In this document: piece after piece, positions 12,900 to 23,512 of the stretch
How positions within the stretch are numbered: the first letter of the stretch is position 1
How the letters are laid out: each line of letters begins with the position of its first letter
DNA from: Dioscorea cayenensis subsp. rotundata
Lineage: Eukaryota > Streptophyta > Magnoliopsida > Dioscoreales > Dioscoreaceae
Assembly (NCBI RefSeq): GCF_009730915.1
Contig: NC_052472.1
Span: 3,496,359 to 3,560,358 of the forward strand
Direction of reading: 5' to 3'
DNA length: 64,000 bases
Notes under the pieces: model-generated
Told to the model about the DNA's origin: nothing
The model's database searches: none
The model's input: the letters and a program-made list of their open reading frames with translations, nothing else
Position numbers and translations under genes: made by a program

Positions 12900-13255
12900 G
12901 AAGAAATTACCAACATAACACATAGTAAATAGATGATGTAGACTTTGTAATCTATAAGCTTGGCATCTGCCATTGGCTAGAGACTAGCAGGATCAGTACA
13001 AAAGAATTTAGAAGAGAAAACTTTGGAGTTCATAGGAGACTTATATTGCTATGAAAATATAATCCCTGCTAAAAGTATAAGTAGATTGAAATATGATTTC
13101 CAGAAAGCATGCAAACAAACCTGTAAGTCCAGACTGGTTTTGTGTGTGTGCATGCGGGCTCATGTGTAAAAAGCATTAATTAGGACCAGTCGTCTGAGTT
13201 TTCTTCATAAGTTGGCCCCCATCCAGGTCAAAGAAAACAAGCCTATGTCAATTAG
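12900..13255. other. Intron-like interval, no feature
   Basis: Non-coding sequence lies between the highest CPA exon and the solo LTR. I looked for N-terminal CPA exons on the minus strand and saw none. Confidence 0.5.
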
Positions 13256-13260
13256 CCGGC

Positions 13261-14459
13261 TGTAAAGGTTCTACCTTATGCGCTCGGCGGAGGGTGGTTC
13301 CGTGACGAGGGAGGATGACCGATGAAGCCAAGATTGGTCAAACTCCAAGTCTAAATAAGACATTAGTCGTCCGGTGGCCTATATCGTTTGATTACGGTCT
13401 CGCATGATCAAGAATCCCAGCCGGGAGTGCCGAGCGAGTGGTATGCGGGCATGGTGCCACGGGTTACCGAGAGCTCGCTAACCAGCGTGCATGGCATGAT
13501 GCGCGTGGCCATGGGATCACGACCGAGGAATCGGGATCGATATGATCATAGGTTGAGGGACCGATATTTGGCTAAGTATGTACCAATGAACTGGATCAGC
13601 ATAAGTGCAAGCGGTATGGTCGATATGGACTTGTACGGTCGGCCAGCAGATCACGTGAGCAGAGCGAGAGCTCTTAGACAGCTGTGAGCCAACATGATGC
13701 GAGGCGTGGCGTTCACGAGCTGTCATTCATCGAGAGGATGGGCGAGAGCCGGACTAGCTACCGATGAGCATCGGCACAATTTGGGCTGACGGGCAGGCGC
13801 TACCGGCAGAGTGGGGCGCGTTGGCCGGGTGATACCGAGACATGATCTGGCATGTGAACAGTGCCATTGTGCGAGACTATAGCTCGATCCTGATGGGGGC
13901 TGGATGAGTGCGAGGGCCTGAGCGAGGTTTTCTCGTCGTAGCACTATGTTTGTTGTAATGAGACAACTTAACCCATCTTGCCCGTTGGATTAGGAGCTCG
14001 ATGTCATCATCTAATGGAGGGGTTTGGCTATAAATACCCCCTCCTTCTCTCTTGGTAAAGATAACTAGAGAACTAGGGACTGGCTTACTTGGGGTAGCTA
14101 GCTATTGTGGCTTTGTTCATCTTCATTGGGAGAATGAAGGTCTTGGCTAAGTCATGGTGGCTTATGGTGTAATCCGGCTTGCTTAATTGAGAGTTTATCT
14201 TTTCTCTCTATTTCCCTATCTTGTGTGCCTTGTATCTTTGACATGGTGGCGGGTGGGACTCCTTGGACCCTAGACCTGGTTGTAGGATGTCTTTGATGAT
14301 GTTTGTTTTCTTGTATGCCTTGTTTACTTGATAGACATACTTGCCTTGCTTGTTTCTTGGGCTTTTTTCAACACAGGTTTTCGAAGGCTGGCTTGTCGCC
14401 TTGGTGGCATGACGAGCACTGTACGATGGATCGTTGGTGCGATCGGGAGCGCCATGACA
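13261..14459 (+). mobile_element. Solo LTR with perfect CCGGC target duplication
   Basis: The segment starts TGTAAAGG and ends GCCATGACA (TG..CA). It is flanked by the identical pentamer CCGGC at 13256-13260 and 14460-14464. A TATA box (ggctataaatacc) lies near 14026-14038, and a transcribed-looking T-rich R/U5 region follows. At 1,199 bp it is much richer in G+C than its surroundings, at least in the first 750 bp. With no internal domains it is a solo LTR, probably Ty3/gypsy from the ..ATGACA end. The long GC-rich ORFs inside it are not genes. Confidence 0.85.
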
Positions 14460-14464
14460 CCGGC

Positions 14465-15533
14465 CAATATAAACGCACTGTACTTTTGTCGATAGCAGTA
14501 AAAGTGCTGACTTTCCATCTCTACTCTTCTTTCCAAAAGCATATTTCACATTTGCAATCATCATTACATGACCAAAACCATTACCTTAGCACCACACAAA
14601 CTGTTCCATTAGCAGTGAATGCAGAAAGAGCCAATTACACACCCAACACACACACACACACATTGCTGGAAAAAATAAATAAATGCACAAATAAACAATT
14701 CAGTTTAGTCTAGATTTGATTGGACATAGTAACAAATATATTTGTTCTCAACCAATTCATGTTCAATGCTAGATGAACAAATTTTAAACCATCTAAAAAC
14801 AAACCTCAGTTGAAATGTTCTTAGCTTAGGATATTCATGAGGGAAAAATATTCTACCACCACCTCAGAGAAGGTCACATTCTGTAGTATAAGTCATTTAT
14901 CATTGGGAGTATACTCAAGTTCAAAGTGGATCCCAACAATAAGCATAAAATAATAATACATGAGTCTCTCAAATGGTAAAATGCTAAAAATTTCCAAAAA
15001 AGCAGAACCTTCCCACATGATTTACCAAAAATGCAATAGATGTTCAATGAGTGTTGTTATGATGTTGTATATAATTCTTCAAAGAAAATACACCCAAAAT
15101 AAATAAATAAATAAATAAAATCAAAAGCAAAAACACTATCCACACCTACTTGTTTTCATATACCAGGACCACAACACCTTTTAGCACATCCTCTTGGGAA
15201 AGATATAAAAGAAAGAAAAACTTAACTCCTGCTATCATTTTGTGGGTAAGCACTAAATATCATAAATGATAACGCTATGCCTGCAAGACAAAATTCCAAA
15301 TTAAAAATAAAAATGGCATGAAAATAGAAACTATCATAACTATTTAAAAATAGACATGCTATAATCATTCATTTGATCTAATTGGTTTGTCCGTGACAAC
15401 ACCAAATGTGATGCTTGGTCGAGCACAGTTTCCTTCTCAAGCTCGTTGTCAAAATAACAAATGATTAAAAGTTCACTTGAAATAGTATAATTTAGCCATG
15501 ATGGACAGAGTATCACACAAACATGTTGCATAC
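14465..15533. other. Gene-free interval
   Basis: No exon of ARL1 or CPA could be recognised on either strand. It contains a short (AC)n run near 14640 and an aaat run near 15095-15120. If the ARL1 gene were complete, its 3' exons should lie here, and they do not. Confidence 0.5.
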
Positions 15534-15645
15534 CTCCAGAATAGCATGAAATTCTTCCTTAGCAGTGACTAGTCTATCAACATCACTTGAATCGACAACA
15601 TAAATAATTGCTTGGGTATTTGGAAAGTAGCATCTCCAATATGGC
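15534..15645 (-). pseudogene. ARL1-type small GTPase exon (gene fragment)
   Basis: On the minus strand a 112-bp exon is bordered by a good acceptor (tgcag) and donor (gtatgc). It encodes [20 protein letters not shown] followed by [17 protein letters not shown] with no stop. This matches the middle of plant ADP-ribosylation-factor-like protein 1, a Golgi-associated GTPase, just after the switch II region and before the NKxD guanine-binding loop. Neither the P-loop exon (GLDNAGKT) nor the NKQD exon was found within several kilobases on the expected sides. A hAT element and a 3.9-kb LTR lie upstream. I read it as a stranded exon of a broken gene; if distant exons exist beyond the inserted elements, it could still be part of a long gene. 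Family assignment is firm. Confidence 0.65.
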
Positions 15646-15860
15646 CTGCATACAGTTAAAAGAAACCCATATTAAGTTTAATATCTGTGTCTTAGCACTT
15701 AATTCCACAAACATTTGAAGTTTCGTGTTCAACTACAATCACTCTACTTGATAGCCAACCCAAAAAAAAAAGTTTGACAATTACAACCTTATTGTTTTCT
15801 AGGTTGAATTTCCCTGCTAGGGTTTGTCATCATTGGGAAAAGGTCCCACTTTGATTGGAG

Positions 15861-15964
15861 GTGTATAAAAATACAAAAGATAGTCAGCTTATTATAGGAA
15901 TGGCAGTGGGGGGTGTATAAAAATACAAAAGATAGTCAGCTTATTATAGGAATGGCAGTGGGGG
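15861..15964. repeat. Tandem duplication of 52 bp spanning the hAT left end
   Basis: Unit 1 (15861-15912) and unit 2 (15913-15964) are essentially identical: gtgtataaaaatac, then gatagtcagcttattata, then ggaatggcagtgggg. Each unit contains the target sequence GCTTATTA followed by the first 18 bp of the hAT terminus. Confidence 0.9.
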
Positions 15965-16979
15965 AGGGGGGGATGGGATCCCCGTCCCCATCCCCGCTCT
16001 CCACGGGGCGGGGATTCCCCGGTTTAAAATTCCCCGCGGGGGAAAAATCCCCCCCGCTCACTCCCCCGCGGGGATTCCCGCCTCACAGGGAATCCCCACC
16101 CCGCCCAAAACATTGATATAAAAATTTTCTGTAAATAACTATAAGATTTCTAATGCATTTATGTTACACATATGCTAAAGATGCTATATACAATTGAAAA
16201 ATATAAAAATATAATGTATGATGAAATAAAATAAAAAAATTCTCAACCAAAACGTTTTTTTTTACAACATACACATCATATATAAAATAAAAAAATTCAC
16301 ACAAAAATATTTCTCCTAACAAGTCATAATATAATGTTTGATGAAACAACAACATTAAAAGGTACAAATTAATTAATACAAATAACATAAATTTTAAAAT
16401 TAAATTAAAATTACAAATCAATTATATAAAATTTATAATGCAAAACTAGCACAATAATTTCATGCTTCCATCAATTTGTTTCCTCTTTTCTCCAAATCAT
16501 TTTATATTGAGAATCCAATTCCACCACTAAATAAATAATATATAACGTTATTTTCAAATTTATTGTTACAATTATATTTAAACTTAGTTATTTTTAAATT
16601 AAGTTTCTATTAAATATGAAAGTTATATATACTAAAAACTTTTTAATAAATAAAAAAATATTAACAAATAAATATTTATTGATTATATATATAATATTAT
16701 ATTAATATTGAAATAATCATTAATAAATATAATAAAAATATATAATATATTTTTTTCGGGGAATCCATCGGGGCATGGGGGTTCCTCAGCGGGGTTCAGG
16801 CGGGAGGCGGGGATCCCCAGTGGGATGGGAGACCATTCCCCACCCCGCCCCGCCGTGCTAGGCAGGGAGCAATTTTTCCCCGCTCCCCTCCCTGCGAGGG
16901 TGAAGTTTCGGGGAATCCCCACCACGTCGGGGCGGGGCCCCGCGGGGAACGGGGATTCCCCGCCCCACTTACATCCCTA
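15947..16979. mobile_element. Nonautonomous hAT element with GC-rich ends
   Basis: The left terminus TAGGAATGGCAGTGGGG and the inverted right terminus TAGGGATGTAAGTGGGG match closely. The 8-bp sequence GCTTATTA lies on both sides (15939-15946 and 16980-16987), as expected for hAT. Both ends (about 160 and 230 bp) are extremely G+C-rich with repeated ggggattccccg palindromes, while the 640-bp centre is very AT-rich. No transposase is encoded. The ORFs in the GC-rich ends are artefacts of their composition. Confidence 0.9.
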
Positions 16980-17173
16980 GCTTATTATACGCGACATAGA
17001 AAGTTAGTCTACTTCAACTAATAAAACTTCTAAAATAAAAGGTAACACCGATTATAGAGAGCCGTCCAAGCAACCAAGTACTTTAGAGTGCTCGCTTTGT
17101 AATTAAATATGTATTAATAAACAGGGAAACATCTGAAATTATATTCTTTTCCTCAAAAATAGCTTATCAGTAT

Positions 17174-17542
17174 TGTTATAACCCAGTTTTTTTATGCCCA
17201 TTACTGTATGATTAAAGGTAAATAAATACTTTAATTTCCCTTAGGTTTAAATTATCTCTTTGCTTATTTTGTTGATCTTAACCCTAGTTGGTCTCCATCT
17301 CCTCTCTTTTGTTTTCCTAGATCCATTGAAGTGAGAAGGATATGAGGAAGAAAGGTGAGTAGGCTAACCGAATTTCCTTTTGATCTATTTCAACTTTTTC
17401 ATCATGTATTTGCTTGATTTGGTGTTGTTTTGATGTGATTTATTATATTGGAATTTTGGTTAGCTTTTGATGGATTATCATAATATGTTTACATGAGAGA
17501 TTTTCATGAATTTATTTGATGATTCTATTGAAGTTTAAGGCT

Positions 17543-17583
<41 letters not shown>

Positions 17584-20500
17584 ACTCATTATTATCCTAT
17601 TTGTCAATTCATTTTGTTTTGTATAGTCAACTTGATGATTGTGGCATGTGGTTGATGAGGAAAACTAATGACCTTTGGGAGGGAGGTTTATTTATCATAC
17701 TTGGTGCAAAAAGAGGTGTGTGAACCTTTTGTACTAGATATGGTGAATTGTTGATTTGGATTGTTGGAGATGATGCTATGTGTGAGATTTTTGTATATTA
17801 ATGTTAATGGCATGGGTATATATGCTTATATGAGGTGCGTGTGAAATTGTTAATATAGATTGTTACATTGGTGAAAAGAAGGCATTATTTTCCCTACATC
17901 TACTTTTGAAATAGAAAATAGTCTTAGATTTGTGAAGAGTGTGTGCATGTTTATTTATGGATGTAAATTACAAGTGTTTGAGCATGTTGGCATATGAAAT
18001 TTGATTATGTGAGGTACTTATACTTATGTAATTAGTTGGTTTGGATATGGGAGAGATTGTTTTTTTGTTTGTTTTTTTATGTGTTCTATTATGTGAAGGA
18101 GTTAGAGAAAGGGGGAGAGATGTATGCTCATATTTAAAAGTAAGGCATTGATGGAAACCTATGTAAAACAATGCAAAAGCATGAATGTATTTTAAGGGTG
18201 AGGTGACATGATAATTATGTTAGGTAAAAGAAAATGAAAAAGTTGGTGAGTTGCTTTTGGTGTTATTGCATCTTTGATATTAGAGGTGATCTTGAACTAA
18301 TGTTAAATCATAATTGGGATAATTGCTTTATATAGCATACAATGGTTGATGTTGCATGATGTTTCAAGGTTAGTTTAATATTGGAGGGGGAAAATTAGGT
18401 TTATGTCTTCGAATTGATAACTTGTTTTAAATGATAATTATGATAAGATGCATTGTTGATAAAATTGAAATGATGGGAAAAACCATGGGTGTGGATTGGA
18501 TATATATGTAATTATAGCCTTTGTCAATGTAATACTCTCAATATGGAATTGTTGAGCATGCTAGTGTGTGGAAATAAAAGAGAGACATGATTGATGATAT
18601 ATGTATGTATGTGAGGAATTAAGGGCCAATGTTACTATAGTTATCACTATAGCACACCCGTCCGATTTACTTGTGTGTTGGTGTTTATGGCCTTGGCATT
18701 GAGGTTAATTATGAGCTACTTATTGTGATTGAATTTTGATGGAAGGAATTTGATGTTCTAGCCTTTGTAGGCTTATTTTGTTACGAATATTGTAAGTAGT
18801 CTACTAATATTTTCTGTATATCATTTCATTTTTATTTATGTCCTTATTTTCAGAATTTTTTGAAAATATGGTTGTGTTGAACATCCAATCATCTTTTAAA
18901 TATTTGTTTGACCACCCATTTGTTTATAAGATCTATGTATTCTTATGCGATAGGATTGTGATCATGTTTTGGTATGATGATAAGATCAAAGTTCATGAAG
19001 TTAATGTATATTGGATGCCATATATGTTTTGAAGGATGTATGTTGATCGTAGATAATGTTGAATTGATGTCCAAGTGACATATTGGTGCTTGGAAGAAAT
19101 GCTAATATGGGTGAATGTCATAAGTAAATAAGTCAAGAGAAATGTTGTACTACAACCATGAGGCAAGATTGAGTCTTGAATTTCATGTTTTGATTTATTG
19201 TCTAGGATGGGGATAGCCACTCCTTGATGATATTGTTACTGAAATTGTGAGGATGCACTTTGGAAGTAAATTAGATCATTTGGTGGCTTAGAGCTTAGAG
19301 ATAATATTTCAAGGGTTATTGGGATATTACCCTACATATTTGAGACCTTTACATTGTAAGCTTCATGCTTGGAATTACTAGAGTTAATTTGCAAGTTACG
19401 ATAATGAGTTGAGTGGAAATTGTGACCTGAATTCAGAGGTCATAGAGGCGGAAATTGTAGAAGATTAAAATTGAAAAGTTGTAATGATTTATTTGATCTA
19501 TCTATCTGCCAAATTTCATATTTACTGGGCGTACACTCTATGAGATATGATCCATTCTATTTGACATGTCCTAAAAATAATATTGTATGGACTTATGGAT
19601 TTATAGACAAATTCCGGACTTAATAAGTAAAATGAGACAAAGTGCTCAGTATAGAAAATATTCCTTATTACCTTGACCTTCAATCTACAAAATTTCAAGT
19701 TATTGGATTTGTAGATTAGAAGTTACGATCTACTAAAAGACTTGTACAAGATGATGTCTCTACAGAAAATCTTCAGGTTTAGCATGATTTTTCTCACTTC
19801 TGGAGACTAAATTTTGTGAATGATTCGACAAGGAAAAATATTCTTGATTGTCCTAAGTTTGATACTGCCAAATATCTTAAAATTTTTTTTTTTGATCTTG
19901 GAGTTATGTGTTGAGAAATGAAACGTGTTAGAATTGATATTATGCCAAGACCTTAAGAGTGTAAACTTTCAAGGTGATTGGTTTTTATTTGACGATTTAT
20001 TCATTTATATACTATTTGTAAATAATTTTACATTTATTCGAGTTATTTTTCCCTAGAGTGGGATTATGAAATTTTGTATTTTTTGCTCGTGTGAATATTT
20101 TGGGAAATACTTGTGAATATTCTGTATTTTGGCTTTCAAATATGTCTAAACGATTTGGTCTTTAATTGAGCGATATGCAAACATGTTAGTGGGGGTTAAA
20201 CCCTGACCTTGTCGATAAAAAAATTCGGAAAAAAATGAGACTGCAGTTTCAGCCGTGTCTCATTCCGTGAAATAATCAACGACCATCGATATTCATTCTC
20301 GGGTCAAGTAGGGTAAATAAATGACCTCTGTTATCTCGGCTCGAGTCACGAAGGTAAACATACAACCTCCGCATCTACAGTGAATTTGGAGACATATACT
20401 GAAATATGTTACCTTTTGCTTTATTGTTTTGATTTTGATTATTTGCAAGGATACGAACTTTTTGTTTAGTCTTGAAGTTATATTTCTGAGATCGTATTCT

Positions 20501-21093
20501 GGGTTTTAAATTTTTGTGATTAGCATGGAAGTATTCTTTTATTAGAATATTATACTCTGCATTTTGTTAAATTATAATTTCAGAGATTTGTATTATTTTG
20601 AAAATTTGATATGCTTGAAACACACTTCTAAATTTTCTGGTTGGAGCAATTTTATGTTTTGGAAATGTTTAGATAACCATTTTCCGTATTTTTGCTGGTA
20701 TTTATGAGTTTTCAACTTGTTTTCGCCCCATTCACTGAGTAACCAAGTTACTCAGCCTCTCTTCTTCTATCTTTTTATGTTTTGAATTCTAAGGTTGTTG
20801 TGCTTAAGACTAGTGATGTTTAGTTAGTGCTAGGATGGATCCACTAGGGTTGTCATTTTCTTGAAATTTGTGAAAACCTGTATTTGTACTTTGGATTCTT
20901 GTATCTGTAAGACTGTCTTGTATTTCTGTACCTTTGTTTATATATTTTCTTTTTCCTTCCTCAGTTGGTTTGTTACAAGTTATCTTATCTGAATTAGGTT
21001 GTGCGTCTTTGCAGGCTTATGGGCTTTATGCCCTGTGGGTCTACGGCCGTTTGTCTGCGCGACGGGTCCGGCGAGCCAGGTTGGGGCGTGACA
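17174..21093 (+). mobile_element. Very long (3.9 kb) Ty3/gypsy solo LTR
   Basis: The segment starts TGTTATAACCC and ends TTGGGGCGTGACA, with the identical pentamer AGTAT at 17169-17173 and 21094-21098. Its length is 3,920 bp and it encodes nothing recognisable. A short (AT)n run lies near 17549-17578. The 3' 1 kb carries the blocks shared with the other LTRs of this lineage: gggggttaaaccctgacctt (about 20190-20211), gaatttggagacatatact, and caggcttatgggctt..gccgtttgtctgcgcg near the end. Chromovirus (Tekay/Del-like) affiliation is inferred from the GGGCGTGACA end and from the related LTR attached to a Tekay-like polyprotein at 54-60 kb. Confidence 0.85.
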
Positions 21094-21098
21094 AGTAT

Positions 21099-23512
21099 GC
21101 TTATCCAACCACCACAAAATCCTTAGCCATATTGTGATAAACAGGAAAACATCCAGAATTATGTTCTTTCCCTCCTAACTATAGTACTAATATGCTTGTC
21201 CAATTGAAATCAGTAGTTATGCTTCAGGCAAGTATGCATGCAAAGAGCTCAGATAAATGATGCAGTATACCAATTCAGTCAATATTTTAGAGAAAAATCT
21301 TCTGCAGTTACGCATTGTCCTGATGTCGTCAAAATCATATTATAGCAGCTATTGTTCTTTTAAATAAAATGGGAAATACAATCCATTGAAGAGTTGCTTT
21401 CCATATTTCTCAACATATCAACAAGAGAATATCTAAAGGCTCAACAAAGAGACCCTCTAATAACAATGTTTGCCAAATTAGAAAGAAAACTTTCACAAAT
21501 GAACCACAAGTCCTTATAAATAAGGGATGAATGAAAAGAATACATGATGCTTGTTTGCCCACTTGTTTCAACAAAATATAAAGTCAGATGTCCTGTAAAG
21601 AAATAGATAGTAGCATATACCCAAAACCTAAATGAACAAAACATCAAGTGAGAACTACCTCAGAACAGTTTTACGTGAAAATAAGAAAATAAAACAAATA
21701 ACTCTAGGATACACCACAATAGGGAAAAGCTACTATCTTCACCACACAATCCCTTCATATCATAATAATAGCAAATTCCACTTAATAGAATACCAAAAAA
21801 TTGCATTTTTTTTACCAATATATATATATATATATATTTCCAATTTGCAAGTGAGTTTTAGAATTATTTCTTCCTGCCATTCAGTATCACATCCTCTAGG
21901 TTAGAAAACACTCACTTACATATGCAAGGTTTCTTACAAAGATGGACTCAGGTCTCAGAAATGGTGAAACTAGTCAATTTCTCCACATTTCTGGCACTTG
22001 TACGGTTCTTCTACAATGTTTTAGATGGTTATTCACATATTCAAGACTTGCCTTTTTGCACCTCTTGATTATTAATTTTAAAACCTCTATTGGTTTCCAA
22101 CAAGAAAAACAAGACTTGTTTTCTGTAACAAAATAAAAACAGTCATAAAATCATAAAACCTAAGAACAATGACCATGGCAATTATTTCCTAAACATGGTC
22201 CTCATGATCTCACTTTTTAAAGCATGTAGTGATAGAACAGATGTATCTCAATCTTTTTAATTAAATTAAATAAAATCCTAAATACATTGGTGAATTGAGT
22301 CATAAGCTATACTCTTGGCAGCATCTAGAAACAGGTTGAACTCCATCAACGGCTTGTAACTCATCTTGAGTAGAACAAAATTAAACAACAAGTGTTCATC
22401 AATGGAAGACCTACCAACCTGATTATAATAATCAAACAAGCCAGATTATGATGAAAGGTTAAAATATTTGCATGCTCAATGGTTTACAATGATCATACTG
22501 TCAATTGCATGTTCTAGTAAGCAAATTTGGAACAACACACTACTTTAAAATCAGATTTACATTTAAACATTTGTGAAAATGATCATACTGCCAGTGAATA
22601 AATAAACCATTACCTCAAGTAAATATCTATAAACCCCCACTAAAACACCAATATTAACACAAATATGCCTTTATGATGCAAGGAAAAATGGAAGTTTTGT
22701 TTCCTTTTTTTATAAAATTAATATCAGTGTTGTTGATGGGTTGATGACATAAATATAATTTTTTAGGAGGATATATACGTATAATATTATTATTTTTATT
22801 AAAAACATAATTGTTTTTATAAAAGGAGAAGAACAATGAACAACGAGGGTGTTGCTCGCCGGCGGTGGTGGCCGGAAAGAGAGCATCCCAAATCTAGGAG
22901 AAGGCGGAGATAATGGCACGGTGGTGATGACGAGAGTTGAGATATTGAAAGAAAATGCAAGAGCTCTTCGAGATCACAGGGCTCGTATAGATTCTTCTCC
23001 ACAATCATCTCGCCATGGATCTCCGCCTTGAATGTCAATTTCTCCACCTCCTTCCTGAGATCAATGGTGTCCATTGAGCTGGTGAAGAAGGAATTAGGGT
23101 TTTGGTGATTTCATCATCGTCATCTTCATCATCTCAATAGTTATGGGTAAGAGAAAGAGGTTTGGTCGAAGAGATCGGGTGTAAAATCTCATCATCACTG
23201 GAGAACCAGCCGCTATCACTAGAAGAGAAGCTGGGTCGGGGATTAGGTTTAAGGGTTTTTGGCGAGGTCGATCTTGCGGCGAGGAGGGGAGTGGGAGGGA
23301 GAGGGAGAGGGAGAGGGAGTTGTGGGCGCTTAGGATTCTAATATCTCCTCTCCTTGGGGTTTCCACTCAAGCAAATGAATAATGGCTACGATTAGGACGA
23401 TGTCTCCTCAGGGTTTGTGCTACTGAGAATGCTTGTTTACGTATGACTTTCATAATTTTCTTATTGTGTTATTTGTTCGATTATTGTTTGTGTGTAACTA
23501 GTGTATTCCCTA
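21099..23512. other. Gene-free interval
   Basis: A degenerate copy of the 60 bp just left of the 3.9-kb LTR recurs at about 21136-21203 (ataaacaggaaaacat). A minus-strand ORF at 22817-23074 starts MDTIDLRKEVEKLTFKAEIH but then becomes low-complexity; I do not recognise it and would not call it a gene. A (GGGAGA)-like run lies near 23290. Otherwise nothing is supported. Confidence 0.5.

Noticed and set aside
13388..13944. GC-rich ORFs of 69-99 codons on both strands
   Set aside because: They lie inside a solo LTR and match no domain; open frames are expected from the GC composition.
15780..15850. Possible upstream ARL1 exon (WDL..QTSIR) on the minus strand
   Set aside because: Only short matches with altered spacing; not better than chance.
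15913..16925. Proline- and glycine-rich ORFs
   Set aside because: They come from the gggg/cccc palindromes in the ends of the hAT element.
22817..23074. 85-codon minus-strand ORF starting MDTIDLRKEVEKL
   Set aside because: Begins like a real protein, but I recognise no family, there is no splice partner, and the second half is low-complexity.
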